From positions 46,332,276 to 46,396,275 of the forward strand of contig NC_087069.1 of assembly GCF_963678635.1 (NCBI RefSeq): 64,000 nucleotides of DNA, written 5' to 3'. Numbering within the stretch: the first letter of the stretch is position 1; the number at the start of each line of letters is the position of its first letter. The notes beneath the pieces were generated by a model that saw nothing but the letters and a program-made list of their open reading frames with translations, was not told the DNA's origin and searched no databases. The DNA comes from Symsagittifera roscoffensis (taxonomy: Eukaryota; Xenacoelomorpha; Acoela; Convolutidae). Of this stretch, positions 48,701 to 55,079 are shown piece by piece. The translations under genes were made by a program, and so were the position numbers.

Positions 48701-49743
48701 GGGGTGGAGAAAAGTTTGATGATCGCTTTGTGTCCTAAATTGTATGGAATGTTTGTTTCGAAAAGTTTTTTACTCACGTTGGTTCTACACGTTGCTGGTG
48801 GGTAGCTCAAAACTTCTTCAATTAACAAAAGCAAAAATATGCATAATGTTTTTAAAAGCATTTTAAGCGTGGAACTTTTTCATTTACTGAATTTTTTTTT
48901 ATTGGTGAATTTGAAAGTGTGTCGATTGTTTAGGAAAGCAGAGGCTGCCATATGTTGTTTGTTTTACATTTTTGAAATCTTAGATAAGTATTTGTTTCCC
49001 GTAAATAGAGTTAGAATTGTTTTTATGACATCTGCATTGATAAATTAGCAGCAGAAGGGCTTTATTTTTTATCGATTTTAAAACTATATGTAATCAATAA
49101 ATTCGTTTTCAATCAAATGTTTTAGTTATTTTTATTTATCCAGTATTTGCCACTTGCAAAGGTTAGAGCATATATTGAACAGAAATCGGTTGGCCTTTTG
49201 TGAAGGCTTCAAGTTTTTTAATAGGTTACGAAGTCAATGTTAGGGCGACGAATAATTAAAATCTCAAATTCGGTGTTATCTGAAGAACAATATGGCAAAC
49301 AGAATCCACCGTCATACGTTCCGATGCATTTTTTCCGAAACTTTTTTAAACGCTCAACATCGCAAAATGCCTTGATTCACCCGAAGAGGAGGCAGTAGTC
49401 TTTTGGAATACTAGAGCAAAGTAGCGGACGTGAGCTATTATCTAATGGGTGATTTACCAATAAAGCGTCGGCAAAACATCCAGTAACAGAATTTTAGATT
49501 TTTCTTAGTAGCTCTTTTATGTTTCAGATAGCCGGAGTTGACCCAGACCCTGGATCAGATGACCCAGACCAGCCCTGTGTTATATGTCTGGAAGCGAGAC
49601 GAGAGACCTTCTTCGTACCATGTGGTCACGTGTGTGCTTGTACCAATTGTGCTAATCTATTGACTGGTGCCTCATCTAACGGAAGACGATGTCCGATATG
49701 CAGACAGAGTTTCACGCAGATTAATTATTTGAGATATCCCTGA
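9763..49743 (+). CDS. MUL1: MUL1-like mitochondrial outer-membrane E3 ubiquitin ligase, 7 exons
   Basis: Exons: 9763-9867, 12348-12523, 12935-13140, 15529-15669, 16217-16346, 16784-16895 and 49528-49743. Together they give 361 codons plus stop with matching phases at every junction; vertebrate MUL1 is about 350 residues. Order: N-terminal membrane segment (about residues 7-23); GIDE/BAM-type domain (about 60-230, including KEHKVVFN and VPFNL segments aligning with MUL1); second membrane segment (about 234-252); basic linker; C-terminal C3HC4 RING with C307, C310, C322, H324, C328, C331, C345, C348. MUL1 proteins sit in the mitochondrial outer membrane with the RING in the cytosol and ubiquitinate or SUMOylate mitochondrial-dynamics and signalling proteins; that role is from the family. 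Introns use GT-AG except intron 4, which starts GC (15670) and has partly complementary ends. Intron 6 is 32.6 kb and holds other genes. Linking the last exon rests on phase 0 on both sides and on domain completeness. Confidence 0.88.
10375..10690 (+). repeat. Dispersed repeat family A, copy in MUL1 intron 1
   Basis: The copy has the landmarks of a repeat found at least eight times in the window: a block around 'cgaacagcaaa ... gtcacgaaaaa ... gacttctaatttcgaaa', then 'cctattgat(c/t)cagttttctc', then a tail near 'ctgt(c)agttgg(c)tatgttt'. It has no ORF. The class is unknown; no TIR or target duplication was seen. The remainder of intron 1 (9868-12347) holds the SINE-like copy below and otherwise nothing recognisable. 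Confidence 0.7.
10918..11255 (+). repeat. tRNA-derived SINE-like repeat, copy 1
   Basis: It begins with an A-box-like segment (cttagcatagtggtaag) followed about 40 bp later by a weak B-box-like one, as in tRNA-derived SINE heads. The body includes 'gtggtaccac(g/a)tgtagttctagacgc' and 'agagcttcgctc', which recur in a second copy at about 39.9-40.3 kb. Pol III activity and boundaries are not established. Confidence 0.6.
13790..14890. repeat. Diverged internally repeated block (family D) in MUL1 intron 3
   Basis: Several degenerate units share 'ctcaaa(a)a', a 'gaaatgaagacttcaat' or 'gagataaagacttcaattgaaag' segment and 'aagcgg(c)ta', with a closing segment 'gtagatccagctttagctgggccact'. The same landmarks recur at 55.1-56.7 kb. 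Open frames inside it (13801 and 14121) are low-complexity and not conserved between units. The rest of intron 3 shows nothing recognisable. Confidence 0.55.
18573..18997. repeat. Long inverted repeat (hairpin element, 425 bp)
   Basis: Arms of about 180-195 bp (18573-18767 and 18816-18997) are near-perfect reverse complements around a loop of about 48 bp. The outer end reads aatttaagtgcatggtt on one side and its complement on the other. I see no clear target duplication. It has no supported ORF. It could be a foldback or MITE-like element, or a local inverted duplication. Confidence 0.85.
19763..19768 (-). terminator. Poly(A) signal AATAAA for the cysteine-rich peptide gene
   Basis: TTTATT on the plus strand reads AATAAA on the minus strand about 115 bases downstream of the peptide stop codon. 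Position and consensus fit; use is not shown. Confidence 0.45.
19882..20073 (-). CDS. Small secreted cysteine-rich peptide, paralog 1 (63 aa)
   Basis: The start at 20073 gives a typical signal peptide (basic MAKK, then a Leu/Cys/Ile-rich core, likely cleaved after TTEA) and a mature part of about 38 residues with cysteines spaced CC-x2-C-x11-C-x3-C. An in-frame upstream ATG would add five residues, but an acceptor (tttttag) ends one base before the chosen ATG. A donor CTCAG|GTGAG at 20275 suggests a 201-bp intron after a noncoding first exon. The layout, upstream region and peptide pattern are shared with the copies at 28.7 and 36.6 kb (about half the mature residues identical). It lies antisense in the giant MUL1 intron. 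I do not recognise the family: secreted defence or signalling peptide is a guess. Five cysteines is an odd number, so one may be free or form a dimer. Confidence 0.7.
   Translation of the reverse strand: MAKKSLCCLLFLGLIFLITMGTTEAYNHNYYMQCCQGCTFLPHPAAKAACYAACMATAAGMPG
21361..21450 (+). repeat. tRNA-like segment (SINE head)
   Basis: A-box-like 'gtggttaagtggataaag' and B-box-like 'tgagtttgaatctc' are spaced as in a tRNA gene, but the sequence does not fold as an intact tRNA by eye. Neighbouring 21655-21820 belongs to a repeat also seen near 13.65, 37.98 and 55.87 kb ('ttttccaacctaagtcgcaaa'). Confidence 0.5.
21655..21820 (+). repeat. Dispersed repeat family B copy
   Basis: It contains 'gcgaagtgtattatagta', 'ccaacctaagtcgcaaata' and 'gctactttt(g)ttggc', shared with copies at about 13620-13740, 37975-38130 and 55868-55990. 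It often stands near a tRNA-like segment, so it may be the tail or body of a SINE family. Confidence 0.55.
21815..27800. repeat. Satellite array 1, monomer about 167 bp with higher-order units
   Basis: The monomers carry 'ttgtagttttcgagatatga', 'ttttttgtgattttttcaaa', 'ctgtagtt(a/g)gg' and 'gattgcgaa(t/c)ct'. For example the first landmark recurs near 24720, 24889, 25055, 25223, 25390 and 25557. A larger unit starts 'tatatatttaaatgcgggcttc' near 21815, 22262, 23383, 24340, 25790 and 26244. Monomers from about 27000 on are increasingly diverged, as at an ageing array edge. Minus-strand ORFs of 63-77 codons here are repeat translations, not genes. Confidence 0.9.
27860..27990 (+). repeat. tRNA-like segment (SINE head), duplicated at about 35818-35948
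   Basis: 'ccggttagagctatcgacg' and 'ggtgattcgaatctctg' resemble tRNA A and B boxes with roughly tRNA spacing. It is preceded by 'aacacagtcgatgcattaac', also seen after the family B copy at 38.1 kb. Not an intact tRNA. Confidence 0.5.
28691..28891 (-). CDS. Small secreted cysteine-rich peptide, paralog 2a (66 aa)
   Basis: A signal peptide (KKS, then a Leu/Ile-rich core, likely cleaved after TAEA) is followed by a mature peptide starting YNHAYYMQCC with cysteines CC-x2-C-x11-C-x3-C and a basic end. An acceptor (tttttag) lies one base before the ATG. The matching donor at 29129 reads CTCAG|GCAAGT, so the 237-bp 5' UTR intron would be GC-AG, whereas paralog 1 has GT at the same place. The preserved signal peptide and cysteines against diverged intervening residues suggest a functional gene. 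An ATTAAA-type signal lies at 28632-28637. Identical in sequence to the copy at 36647. Function unknown. Confidence 0.7.
   Translation of the reverse strand: MTAFSKKSMCLLLFLGLILLISIGTAEAYNHAYYMQCCKGCKGLPLPRARALCYAACMAKASPMKR
29690..29965 (+). repeat. Dispersed repeat family A, truncated copy (repeated at 37646-37925)
   Basis: It contains 'cgaacagcaaa', 'gactccgaaaaagtgg' and 'gatgcagttttctcgaattg', the family A landmarks. It ends abruptly where the double hairpin begins, while the right-hand duplicate continues into 'gaaggttttcaagg', so the junction cut this repeat. Confidence 0.6.
29972..30226. repeat. Double hairpin at the junction of the 8-kb duplication
   Basis: A 53-bp segment (gcgtttatgcatgtctcagg ... 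ataataaaaccaa) occurs four times in alternating orientation, forming two near-perfect hairpins (29972-30088 and about 30110-30226) with A/T loops of about 11 bp. The two are separated by a small palindrome (cgtttcaggccctgaaacg). It lies exactly between the two duplicate copies and nowhere else in the window. It could be a foldback insertion or a template-switch product. Confidence 0.9.
30231..35770. repeat. Satellite array 2, same monomer as array 1
   Basis: It is the counterpart of array 1 in the right-hand duplicate. Its first part (30231-30670) matches 25337-25780 of array 1, then the order follows array 1 from about 22257. It lacks one higher-order unit of about 454 bp. Monomers after about 34960 are diverged as in the left copy. 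Confidence 0.9.
36647..36847 (-). CDS. Small secreted cysteine-rich peptide, paralog 2b (66 aa)
   Basis: The protein is identical to that of the gene at 28691, with the same acceptor before the ATG, a GC donor at 37085 (CTCAG|GCAAGT) and the same flanks. It arose through the 8-kb tandem duplication, giving three copies of the family in one intron. Whether both copies exist depends on the assembly being right here. Confidence 0.68.
   Translation of the reverse strand: MTAFSKKSMCLLLFLGLILLISIGTAEAYNHAYYMQCCKGCKGLPLPRARALCYAACMAKASPMKR
37975..38450 (+). repeat. Family B repeat followed by a tRNA-like SINE head
   Basis: 37975-38130 carries the family B landmarks ('cttgcgaagcaaagtgtatt', 'ccaaccttagtcgcaaa'). 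At about 38370, 'gtggctgagtggttagtgcg' is a strong A-box match, with a poor B box near 38425. At 38495-38530, 'gcgaagcacagcttcgcctc' is a small palindromic segment shared with 11.65 and 19.45 kb. None of the ORFs here looks like a gene. Confidence 0.5.
38620..39570 (+). repeat. Dispersed repeat family A, two adjacent copies
   Basis: The landmarks 'tcgaacaa(t/c)a', 'cctattgatccagttttc' and 'ttccaactgtctgt' occur twice in succession, with a partial internal duplication near 38870-39000. No ORF is supported. Confidence 0.6.
39880..40300 (+). repeat. tRNA-derived SINE-like repeat, copy 2
   Basis: It shares 'gaggcacttagca', 'gtggtaccacatgtagttc', 'agagcttcgctca' and a final 'gcgaatcgcag' segment with the copy at 10.9-11.25 kb, in the same order and orientation. 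39571-39880 shows nothing recognisable. Confidence 0.55.
40480..40820 (+). repeat. Dispersed repeat family A copy
   Basis: 'gttcaggctgaaatttactt', 'tttcgaatagtaaa' and 'cctattgatccaattttct' appear in the family A order. It lies just downstream of the 3' end of the ACE-like gene. A further partial copy with 'cttttccaactgtctc' lies at about 42770-43000 inside ACE intron 10. Confidence 0.5.
41057..48861 (-). CDS. ACE: Secreted angiotensin-converting-enzyme-like M2 metallopeptidase, 12 exons
   Basis: Exons in transcript order: 48861-48778, 48180-47991, 47623-47187, 46942-46777, 46622-46596 (27-bp micro-exon), 46351-46098, 45127-44962, 44073-43954, 43612-43433, 43222-43129, 42426-42308, 41238-41057. 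All phases fit, giving 672 residues (663 without the micro-exon); one-domain ACE proteins have about 615-650. Features: signal peptide (about 1-19); HEMGH zinc site at 421-425; third zinc ligand Glu449, exactly 24 residues after His425 as in ACE; a conserved CHG...C pair before the zinc helix; KYH (561-563) matching the ACE substrate-binding Lys/His; no C-terminal membrane segment. The family removes C-terminal dipeptides from peptides outside the cell; a secreted active enzyme is inferred. It lies antisense in MUL1 intron 6. Introns 3 and 8 have no GT or GC donor compatible with the frame, and intron 2 has a GC donor. Sequence errors or recent decay are alternatives, but the exons are otherwise intact. 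Confidence 0.88.
44510..44720. repeat. Low-complexity repeats of 'aactattattactaac'
   Basis: Irregular tandem copies of short words (aactattattattact, aactgatagaact) lie in ACE intron 7. They form the target of the element that follows. Confidence 0.7.
44724..44936. mobile_element. 213-bp non-autonomous element with TIRs and 6-bp target duplication
   Basis: The ends are inverted (AGGCTCTTTTTCC ... GGAAAAAGAGCCT, extended by a C-tract/G-tract pair) and flanked by direct repeats AGAACT at 44718-44723 and 44937-44942. It has no ORF. A similar end (ggctctttttcctccccct) occurs at about 16108 in MUL1 intron 4. The superfamily is not assigned. Confidence 0.8.
45153..45412. mobile_element. 260-bp hAT-like MITE with 8-bp target duplication
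   Basis: Inverted ends GGGTCTTATGC ... GCATAAGACCC (about 28 bp with one or two mismatches) are flanked by GAAATAGC on both sides (45145-45152 and 45413-45420). An 8-bp duplication fits hAT elements. It sits inside a tandem repeat whose other copies show the uninterrupted site. The interior has a second palindrome around 'gattggctaatattagcc'. Confidence 0.82.
45433..45705. repeat. Tandem repeat, three units of about 94 bp, in ACE intron 6
   Basis: Units share 'gatttttgtgggctgaaaac' (at 45478, 45571 and 45666) followed by 'aattgaaaagaa' and 'ttttctggta(t/a)'. The end of a further unit lies left of the 45153 element, which interrupts it. No gene. Confidence 0.85.
46596..46622 (-). other. Candidate 27-bp micro-exon of the ACE-like gene
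   Basis: On the minus strand a good 3' splice site (taattttacag) and a donor (CTACAG|GTACAT) bracket 27 bases encoding nine in-frame residues (AWDSTMRPT). Exon 4 ends and exon 6 begins in phase 1, so both inclusion and skipping keep the frame. The insert falls in the variable loop before the conserved IP-x-HL segment of ACE. Its use is unproven. Confidence 0.6.
49528..49743 (+). CDS. MUL1: Last exon of the MUL1-like gene (RING finger)
   Basis: The exon follows a canonical 3' splice site (ttttatgtttcag) and opens in phase 0. It encodes an acidic Asp-Pro-rich stretch, then the complete C3HC4 RING, ending 13 residues after the last cysteine as in other MUL1 proteins. There is no promoter-like or start context suggesting a separate gene. 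No consensus AATAAA was found in the next few hundred bases. Confidence 0.9.
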   Translation: MAGVDPDPGSDDPDQPCVICLEARRETFFVPCGHVCACTNCANLLTGASSNGRRCPICRQSFTQINYLRYP

Positions 49744-52646
49744 TGTGTGAATGACTGGAAACTAGATATGTAGATATGATATTTTTAAACGGGAAAATTG
49801 GAATTAGTAGAATATGTTCTTTTCAAGGTCTGATTGCACTACAGTGGTTTTATCTTTGAGAAAAATAGTTAAAGAACTTGTTAACTCAATTTTCTGCTTG
49901 CAGACATTTATTCAACCAGTTCAGTTGAGAAATTCATGAATGTTGACTTCTTTTGTATCCTGGGTTCAATACGTTTCCGGCAATTAGCTTGCCAGCATGA
50001 CTGATTTTGTGAAATATGATTTTAAATTGAACTCACGGCTGCATTTGCTAAGTTTTGAGCAAAACGATCGTTTTCAACTATTTCGCACCTTGTAGGTTTT
50101 TCGCGTATTGTTATCGCGATTAAGTTTTCGGTATTTTATCCACAATTTTTTGATGCCTATTATGTGTCAATTGACGTAGTGAAGAAGTTTATAGAGGTTT
50201 TGATTTTTTTCAGCAAAATTTAAAATTTGTTCAGGTTCAAGGTTGATTTTGCGCGTTTTGATTTTTACCGATTTTTATCAAGTTCAGTTCATTTTCTTTG
50301 TTAAAAAGAAGACAAATCCCACTATCGAACTGTAAAAAAATAAATAGCACGAAAACTTGATCAACTTCTAGTTTCGAAAGTGGATATTTTAATTTTCAGA
50401 TTTTCCCGCGCAATGAAAAATTTTTTCCATTGATCCAGTTTTCTCTATTTTGGATAATTCTATCGAAAAATAGCAATCATAAATTGTTCTTGAAGTTCAA
50501 ATTTATTTAAGGCTATCTATTTTTTTCAAGTCTATTTTTCTCTTTGCATTCATTGGCTCTTTTCCAACTGTCTGTTGGCTATGTTTTTTGCTTAAAGAAT
50601 TCAGAGCTAATTTGCTTTTTTGCGTTACAATTTTTGATTTTTTAATATCAATGCAAATTCTTTTGTATAAGGACGCTGTCCGATTGCCAAATAGGAAAAA
50701 AGCTCGAAAATTTAAGAACGACCTCTAGTTTCGAAAGTGGGTTTTAGTTTCAAGATTTGTCAGTGCAATCTAAATTTAATCAATTGATCCAGTTTTATAA
50801 AGTTGGGATTATCGAAAAAGAATAACCCATTAATTGTTCTTCAAAATCAAAGAGGTGTAAGACCCGCTTTTTTCGAAATTCGAACGTCGCAATTTTTTTC
50901 TTCAAAAAATGAGTTTTTTTGGGTTCCGTGTGTTCATTGGCACGTTTCCAACTGTCTGTTGGCTGTGTTTTTAATAGTCCTGAATCCAATGTATATATTG
51001 TTAAGGCAGATATCAGAAAATAACAAATGCTCTTGATTTATCATAGGAATTTTCTTCACGTATATTGGTAAGTTGTTTACTTCTGTTTTTATTAAGTGCC
51101 AGTGAATATTCAAAAAATCTTCAAAATTGGTGGTGCCTAAATTAGATTTTTCACTCTTCAACTTTTGATTTTTGCACAAGATATTGTAAATTATAGTTAT
51201 AGAAAGCAATTTACGTTTTCGAATCAAAAATATTTAAGATTCAGTTATATATGTGATCTCAGTTTTGAGACTTCATAGCGGAACATAAATATATTTATTG
51301 ACCCAGTTTTCTTTTAAGAGCTAATGAACGTAGTTTAAACGCTTCTGTATATCTTGATGAGTAGACGCTTCTGTATATTGTTTTTTTTCAGCAAAAGTTG
51401 TGAAATTTGTTCAGGCTCATTTACTTTTTCGCGGCTTGACTTATGATTTTTTAAGCACAGTTCATTTCCTTTGTTAAAACGAAGGCAAACTCAACTATCG
51501 AAAAGCTAAAGTCAAAGTCCTGAAAAACGCGATCGACTTCAAGTTTCGAAAGTGGAATTCAATTTTCAGATTTCTCAATGAATTTAAAAAAATTACTTTT
51601 TGATGCGGTTTTTCTCAATTGTTTCAGTGTCAGTCATAAATTGATCTACATAGTCAACTTGCTTTAATGCCATCTATTTTTACTTAGAGTTTTTTCAATT
51701 ATGAAGTCAATATTTTTTTCTGTTTACTAGCGTTCATTGACTCTATTCCAACTGTCTTGACTATGTTTCAGCTATAAATATTCTTGAAAATCAAAGAGTT
51801 TTTACGGAATGCAGGTTGTTGTTCGAAATAAGAAAGTTGAAAAATGCTCCAAAATATATTCAGTTATTTTTTGCGGTATGCTGGAGTTCCTTGAAGCTTG
51901 TCAAAATTGCTATATTCAAAACTATGAATCAGATCAATTAAGCCCCCCCCCCGTTACAAAAAGACGTCAGCAAACGCAAGAAGACAAGAAGATTGTAAAT
52001 GTGTTCATAGCACGCAATCAATTGACCGACTGAATTTTTTTAAATTTGAATACGAAAAAAAAAATCGAAAAAGAAAAAAATCGAAATTTAAAAAATTTTA
52101 TCTCAATATCAAAAACTAAAAACTGTTTTCCGCTGCACAGTTTCGATTTATGTGCCTCAGTTTGATTCATTCTTTTTTCACTCAAAATGTAAATTTTGAG
52201 CTTTGATATTGTAAATTTTGTTGTTCCATATTTTCAAGTGGTTATAAACATGTCTCAAGTACCTATTGAGCTATATTTCTCTCTCTCCCCCACGCGAGAA
52301 TGGGGAAGGGAGAGATTGTTCAATTGATTCCTATGAATCAGTTATTTTGATTTGATGTGTGATTCGGTTTGAAAATTTCGTTCAGACTGAGTGCTTTGTG
52401 ACTTCAGAGCTCAGACTGGGTGTTTCTATAGCTTTGTGAATCCAGAATAGTATTTTTTCCAGGCTATCTGAAACTTGTGATTCCCGCTAAATGGTTCAGT
52501 TTTCAACCAAGTTCAAATTTGTCAAATGATTTTTTTTGGGTTAAAAAGAACGTAGGCGATTTGATTGTCCTTGTAATCTTTTATTTTAGTCGGTAACTGC
52601 GACAGCTATTTTGATCTGAACAATAATAGCCCTCTAAGCTAATGGC
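49744..52646. other. Downstream flank of the MUL1-like gene, mostly family A repeats
   Basis: 49744-50150 presumably holds the 3' UTR but shows no AATAAA. At least three family A copies follow (about 50160-50600, 50600-50965 and 51310-51780), each with 'ttccaactgtct' near its end. The ORF at 51809 is not supported. 52040-52646 holds only A/T-rich, low-information sequence. Confidence 0.5.
50160..51780 (+). repeat. Dispersed repeat family A, three copies in a row
   Basis: Each copy runs through 'gttcaggctca ... cgcg(g)(c/t)ttgact', 'cactatcgaac', 'gacttc(t/a)a(g/a)tttcgaaag', 'tgatccagttttct' and 'cattg(a/g)ctcttttccaact', in the same orientation as copies inside the MUL1 intron. These are the longest copies and would serve to build a consensus. 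Confidence 0.65.
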
Positions 52647-52654
52647 CATATACC

Positions 52655-53013
52655 TAGGGGCGGATTTAGGGAAGGGCGGGGGGGGGGCGGACGCTCCCCC
52701 CCCCCCCCCTCAGGGATTCGACCCCCTGCCGACCCTAAGGGTCCCCCCTTTGATACTTTTTCAGAAATCCTTTTTTGACCGAAATCCCCGACCGACCCTA
52801 AAATTTTTCTAAAGGCGCCTTTGGCGCCAATGTATACTAACTTTGAGGGGTAGCGCGCGCCAAAAAAACGCAGAAAATTTAGCCAAAATAGGGGCAAAAC
52901 AGTGCTTTGGGAGAGCACGAAAAATCAATTTGGTCGACCTAAAAAAAAGGTCAAAATTTTCAAATTTTTTTTGAAAATCCGCCCCCCTCGAGAAAATCCT
53001 AGATCCGCCCCTG
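52655..53013. mobile_element. 359-bp hAT-like non-autonomous element with 8-bp target duplication
   Basis: The ends TAGGGGCGGATTTAGG and CCTAGATCCGCCCCTG are inverted and of the CAGGGGCGGAT type common in hAT elements. The flanks carry CATATACC at 52647-52654 and 53014-53021. The interior has long G and C runs and a 'ggcgcctttggcgcc' palindrome. Short ORFs through it are incidental. Confidence 0.9.
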
Positions 53014-53240
53014 CATATACCAACATTTACATTCAAAAAAAGACTAGAATAGATAGAATTACTTAGTGGTTGTTAGAAGTTATTAATAATGTAATTTATT
53101 AAAAGTTTCATTGCTTGAATAGCTAGCTCAGAGCAACTAATTCTTTTGCGAGCCGATCGTTTAATATAGATCGGCTAATGTTTATGATTGGGGGCGTCGG
53201 AAGAATTATGAATACTTGAAAATTTTGTTTCCAGATTGAT

Positions 53241-53501
53241 ATGTCGCGTATGAATCGCAACGCAACTTCAAATGCCAACCTTAAAAACAAATCAACATCA
53301 TCAATTTCACAAAATGGTCAGAATAATTTAGCTGAGTATGCCAAATTCTTAAACGAAAAATGGTCTTCAGGAGAGCGATATTCTCAAGATGGACTTACTT
53401 TCTATTCTGAAAAACAACCACTAGCTAAGAAAGTTAAATTACTAAACATAGACAGATGGCTAGACGAACAGAGAAACATGCAGAAAAGTTCGAAGCGATG
53501 A
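53241..53501 (+). CDS. Hypothetical protein of 86 aa or terminal exon of an unseen gene
   Basis: The ORF uses balanced codons and is richer in G+C than its surroundings. The product is hydrophilic: a Ser/Asn-rich start, then a segment ending NIDRWLDEQRN and a basic tail (KSSKR); no signal peptide, membrane segment or known motif was recognised. A good 3' splice site (ttttgtttccag) lies six bases before the first ATG and the frame is open up to it, so this may be the only coding exon after a 5' UTR intron or the last exon of a gene whose other exons I cannot see. A poly(A) signal lies 459 bases downstream. Confidence 0.45.
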   Translation: MSRMNRNATSNANLKNKSTSSISQNGQNNLAEYAKFLNEKWSSGERYSQDGLTFYSEKQPLAKKVKLLNIDRWLDEQRNMQKSSKR

Positions 53502-55079
53502 TTGAGAATTAAAACAAAATTGTTTATTTTTGTTTACTCTGAAAATTTTGCTTCGCTTCCTGACCTCGATTTGACCCGAAGATATTGTTTGACCTCTGGC
53601 CGAAGTGAGAGTAGTTAGATTAATGCATTGCGATGTGTCAAAGTAAATGTGTTGCAATGAACTAGTGATTTGGTTCAGAGTTGAGTTGAATAATTTATCA
53701 TCCTGCTTAGCTTAATAGAATGTCTGTTTTTGTTGACCTTTTTTGTTTGTAGTTAAACTGAGTTAAAAGTTTTGTATGATGTGTTTTTCCTGTCATTTTC
53801 TTCATTTGCTAACAGTTGGCGTAAAATCTACAATGTGTGAAGAGAACATTCATTCAACCAATATACTATCTAACCCGGGTCTTTTCTCTTATACGGCCCC
53901 AAATTCATTGTTATGATATTATGAAAACTGGATCATAATGCTTGATTATGATTGAATGAAATAAACAAATACGAAGGAAATCTGAAAATTAATTTCAAAC
54001 GTATTAGCTTATTTAACTCTTCGGTGATTTTGGGCCACAAAAAAGATTCCTAAGCCTTAACCTTTTACTTCTACGTCACCTTTTTAAGAGTTAAACCAAT
54101 AAATTGATTAGTCAAACATAAAAATTTAAATCCGTTTATATTTTGGTCTGTTCAGGTGAAGTTGTGGTCTTTTTGAGGTTTGTTGTCAGAAAACTCGACG
54201 ATTGGTTTTGATTGTATGAAGATGTTTACATGGTCTTGATGAAAATAGCGTAGCGTATTTCGATGAGTTATTATTGCAAAGCAAATAATATAAGCAAAAA
54301 ATCTTAAAAGTCTTAAAATTTTGTGTTTCGAAGTGGACGCTGAGCAGTAAGCAGAATGTTCTAAGAGCGGAATGGGTCCAAGAGCAGAAAAACAAGAATT
54401 TAAACGTTTATTGATTTATGCGGGCTAATTACGCTCGCGATTAGCAAGCGTTATCTTATCCGAATGTAGACTTTTTTCGGTTTAATAACTAGTTTAACAA
54501 AAATCAGTTGAATCACTATGCTGCGGACATGTTCAGTTCCATGAAAATTCAAGTTTAACTACTGGGTGGGTGCTAGTTACTACAGGGTAGTTTCAGTGAG
54601 ACTTGAAACTTTTAAAAGTTTTTTACAAAACCAGTTTTTTCGGCTCAACTGGTGTCTGCTTAAATAGGCTTGTACTAGTTACTACAGGGTAGTTTCAGGG
54701 TGACTTGAAATTTTTAAATGTTTTTTTAATCAGTTTTTTCGGCTCAACTTGTGTCTGCTCAAAGATTGTCGGCCTTGTTTCCGCTTCGTAAGGTTTGTTC
54801 AGTTGCTAATTTGAAATTCAAATTTCTTGCTTGGCATATTTGCTTAGAATTCCTGTTTGATAAAAACAGGTATTATGGAAGTGAATGGGATTGGGTTTTT
54901 TTGAGACGCTTTGGATATTGTCTTCACTTTGCAAACAATTTAGTTTTTTTTAAACCCGTCTACTGATTTTCCAAAAAGGGGTCCTTAGAAAGAGCGTCTT
55001 TCTTGTGTGTCTGCATACTCCTCTGGTTTCTTTTTGCTTTACCTCCTTTGTCTACAGCCTTCGAAAAAGTCTGGGGGTA
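53502..55079. other. No gene recognised
   Basis: It holds the probable 3' UTR of the 86-aa ORF, then AT-rich DNA. Near 53880, 'gggtcttttctcttatacggcccc' resembles the end of the element at 45153, possibly a relic. A short direct duplication ('agttactacagggtagtttcag') occurs near 54575 and 54675. Nothing else is supported. Confidence 0.4.
53960..53965 (+). terminator. Poly(A) signal AATAAA
   Basis: The first consensus hexamer on the plus strand after the 86-aa ORF. Assignment to it is inferred from position only. Confidence 0.35.

Larger units (their letters stand above)
16896..49527 (+). other. 32.6-kb intron 6 of the MUL1-like gene, host of nested genes and repeats
   Basis: It begins GTAAGT and ends TTTCAG, both phase 0. 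In order it contains a long hairpin (18573), a cysteine-rich peptide gene (19882), satellite arrays, a duplicated block of about 8 kb with two more peptide genes, many SINE-like and family A repeats, and the whole ACE-like gene. 16896-18570 and 48862-49527 hold nothing recognisable. All nested protein genes are antisense to the host. Confidence 0.85.

Noticed and set aside
51809-52033. 74-codon ORF
   Set aside because: No domain, no signal and no splice context; likely chance.
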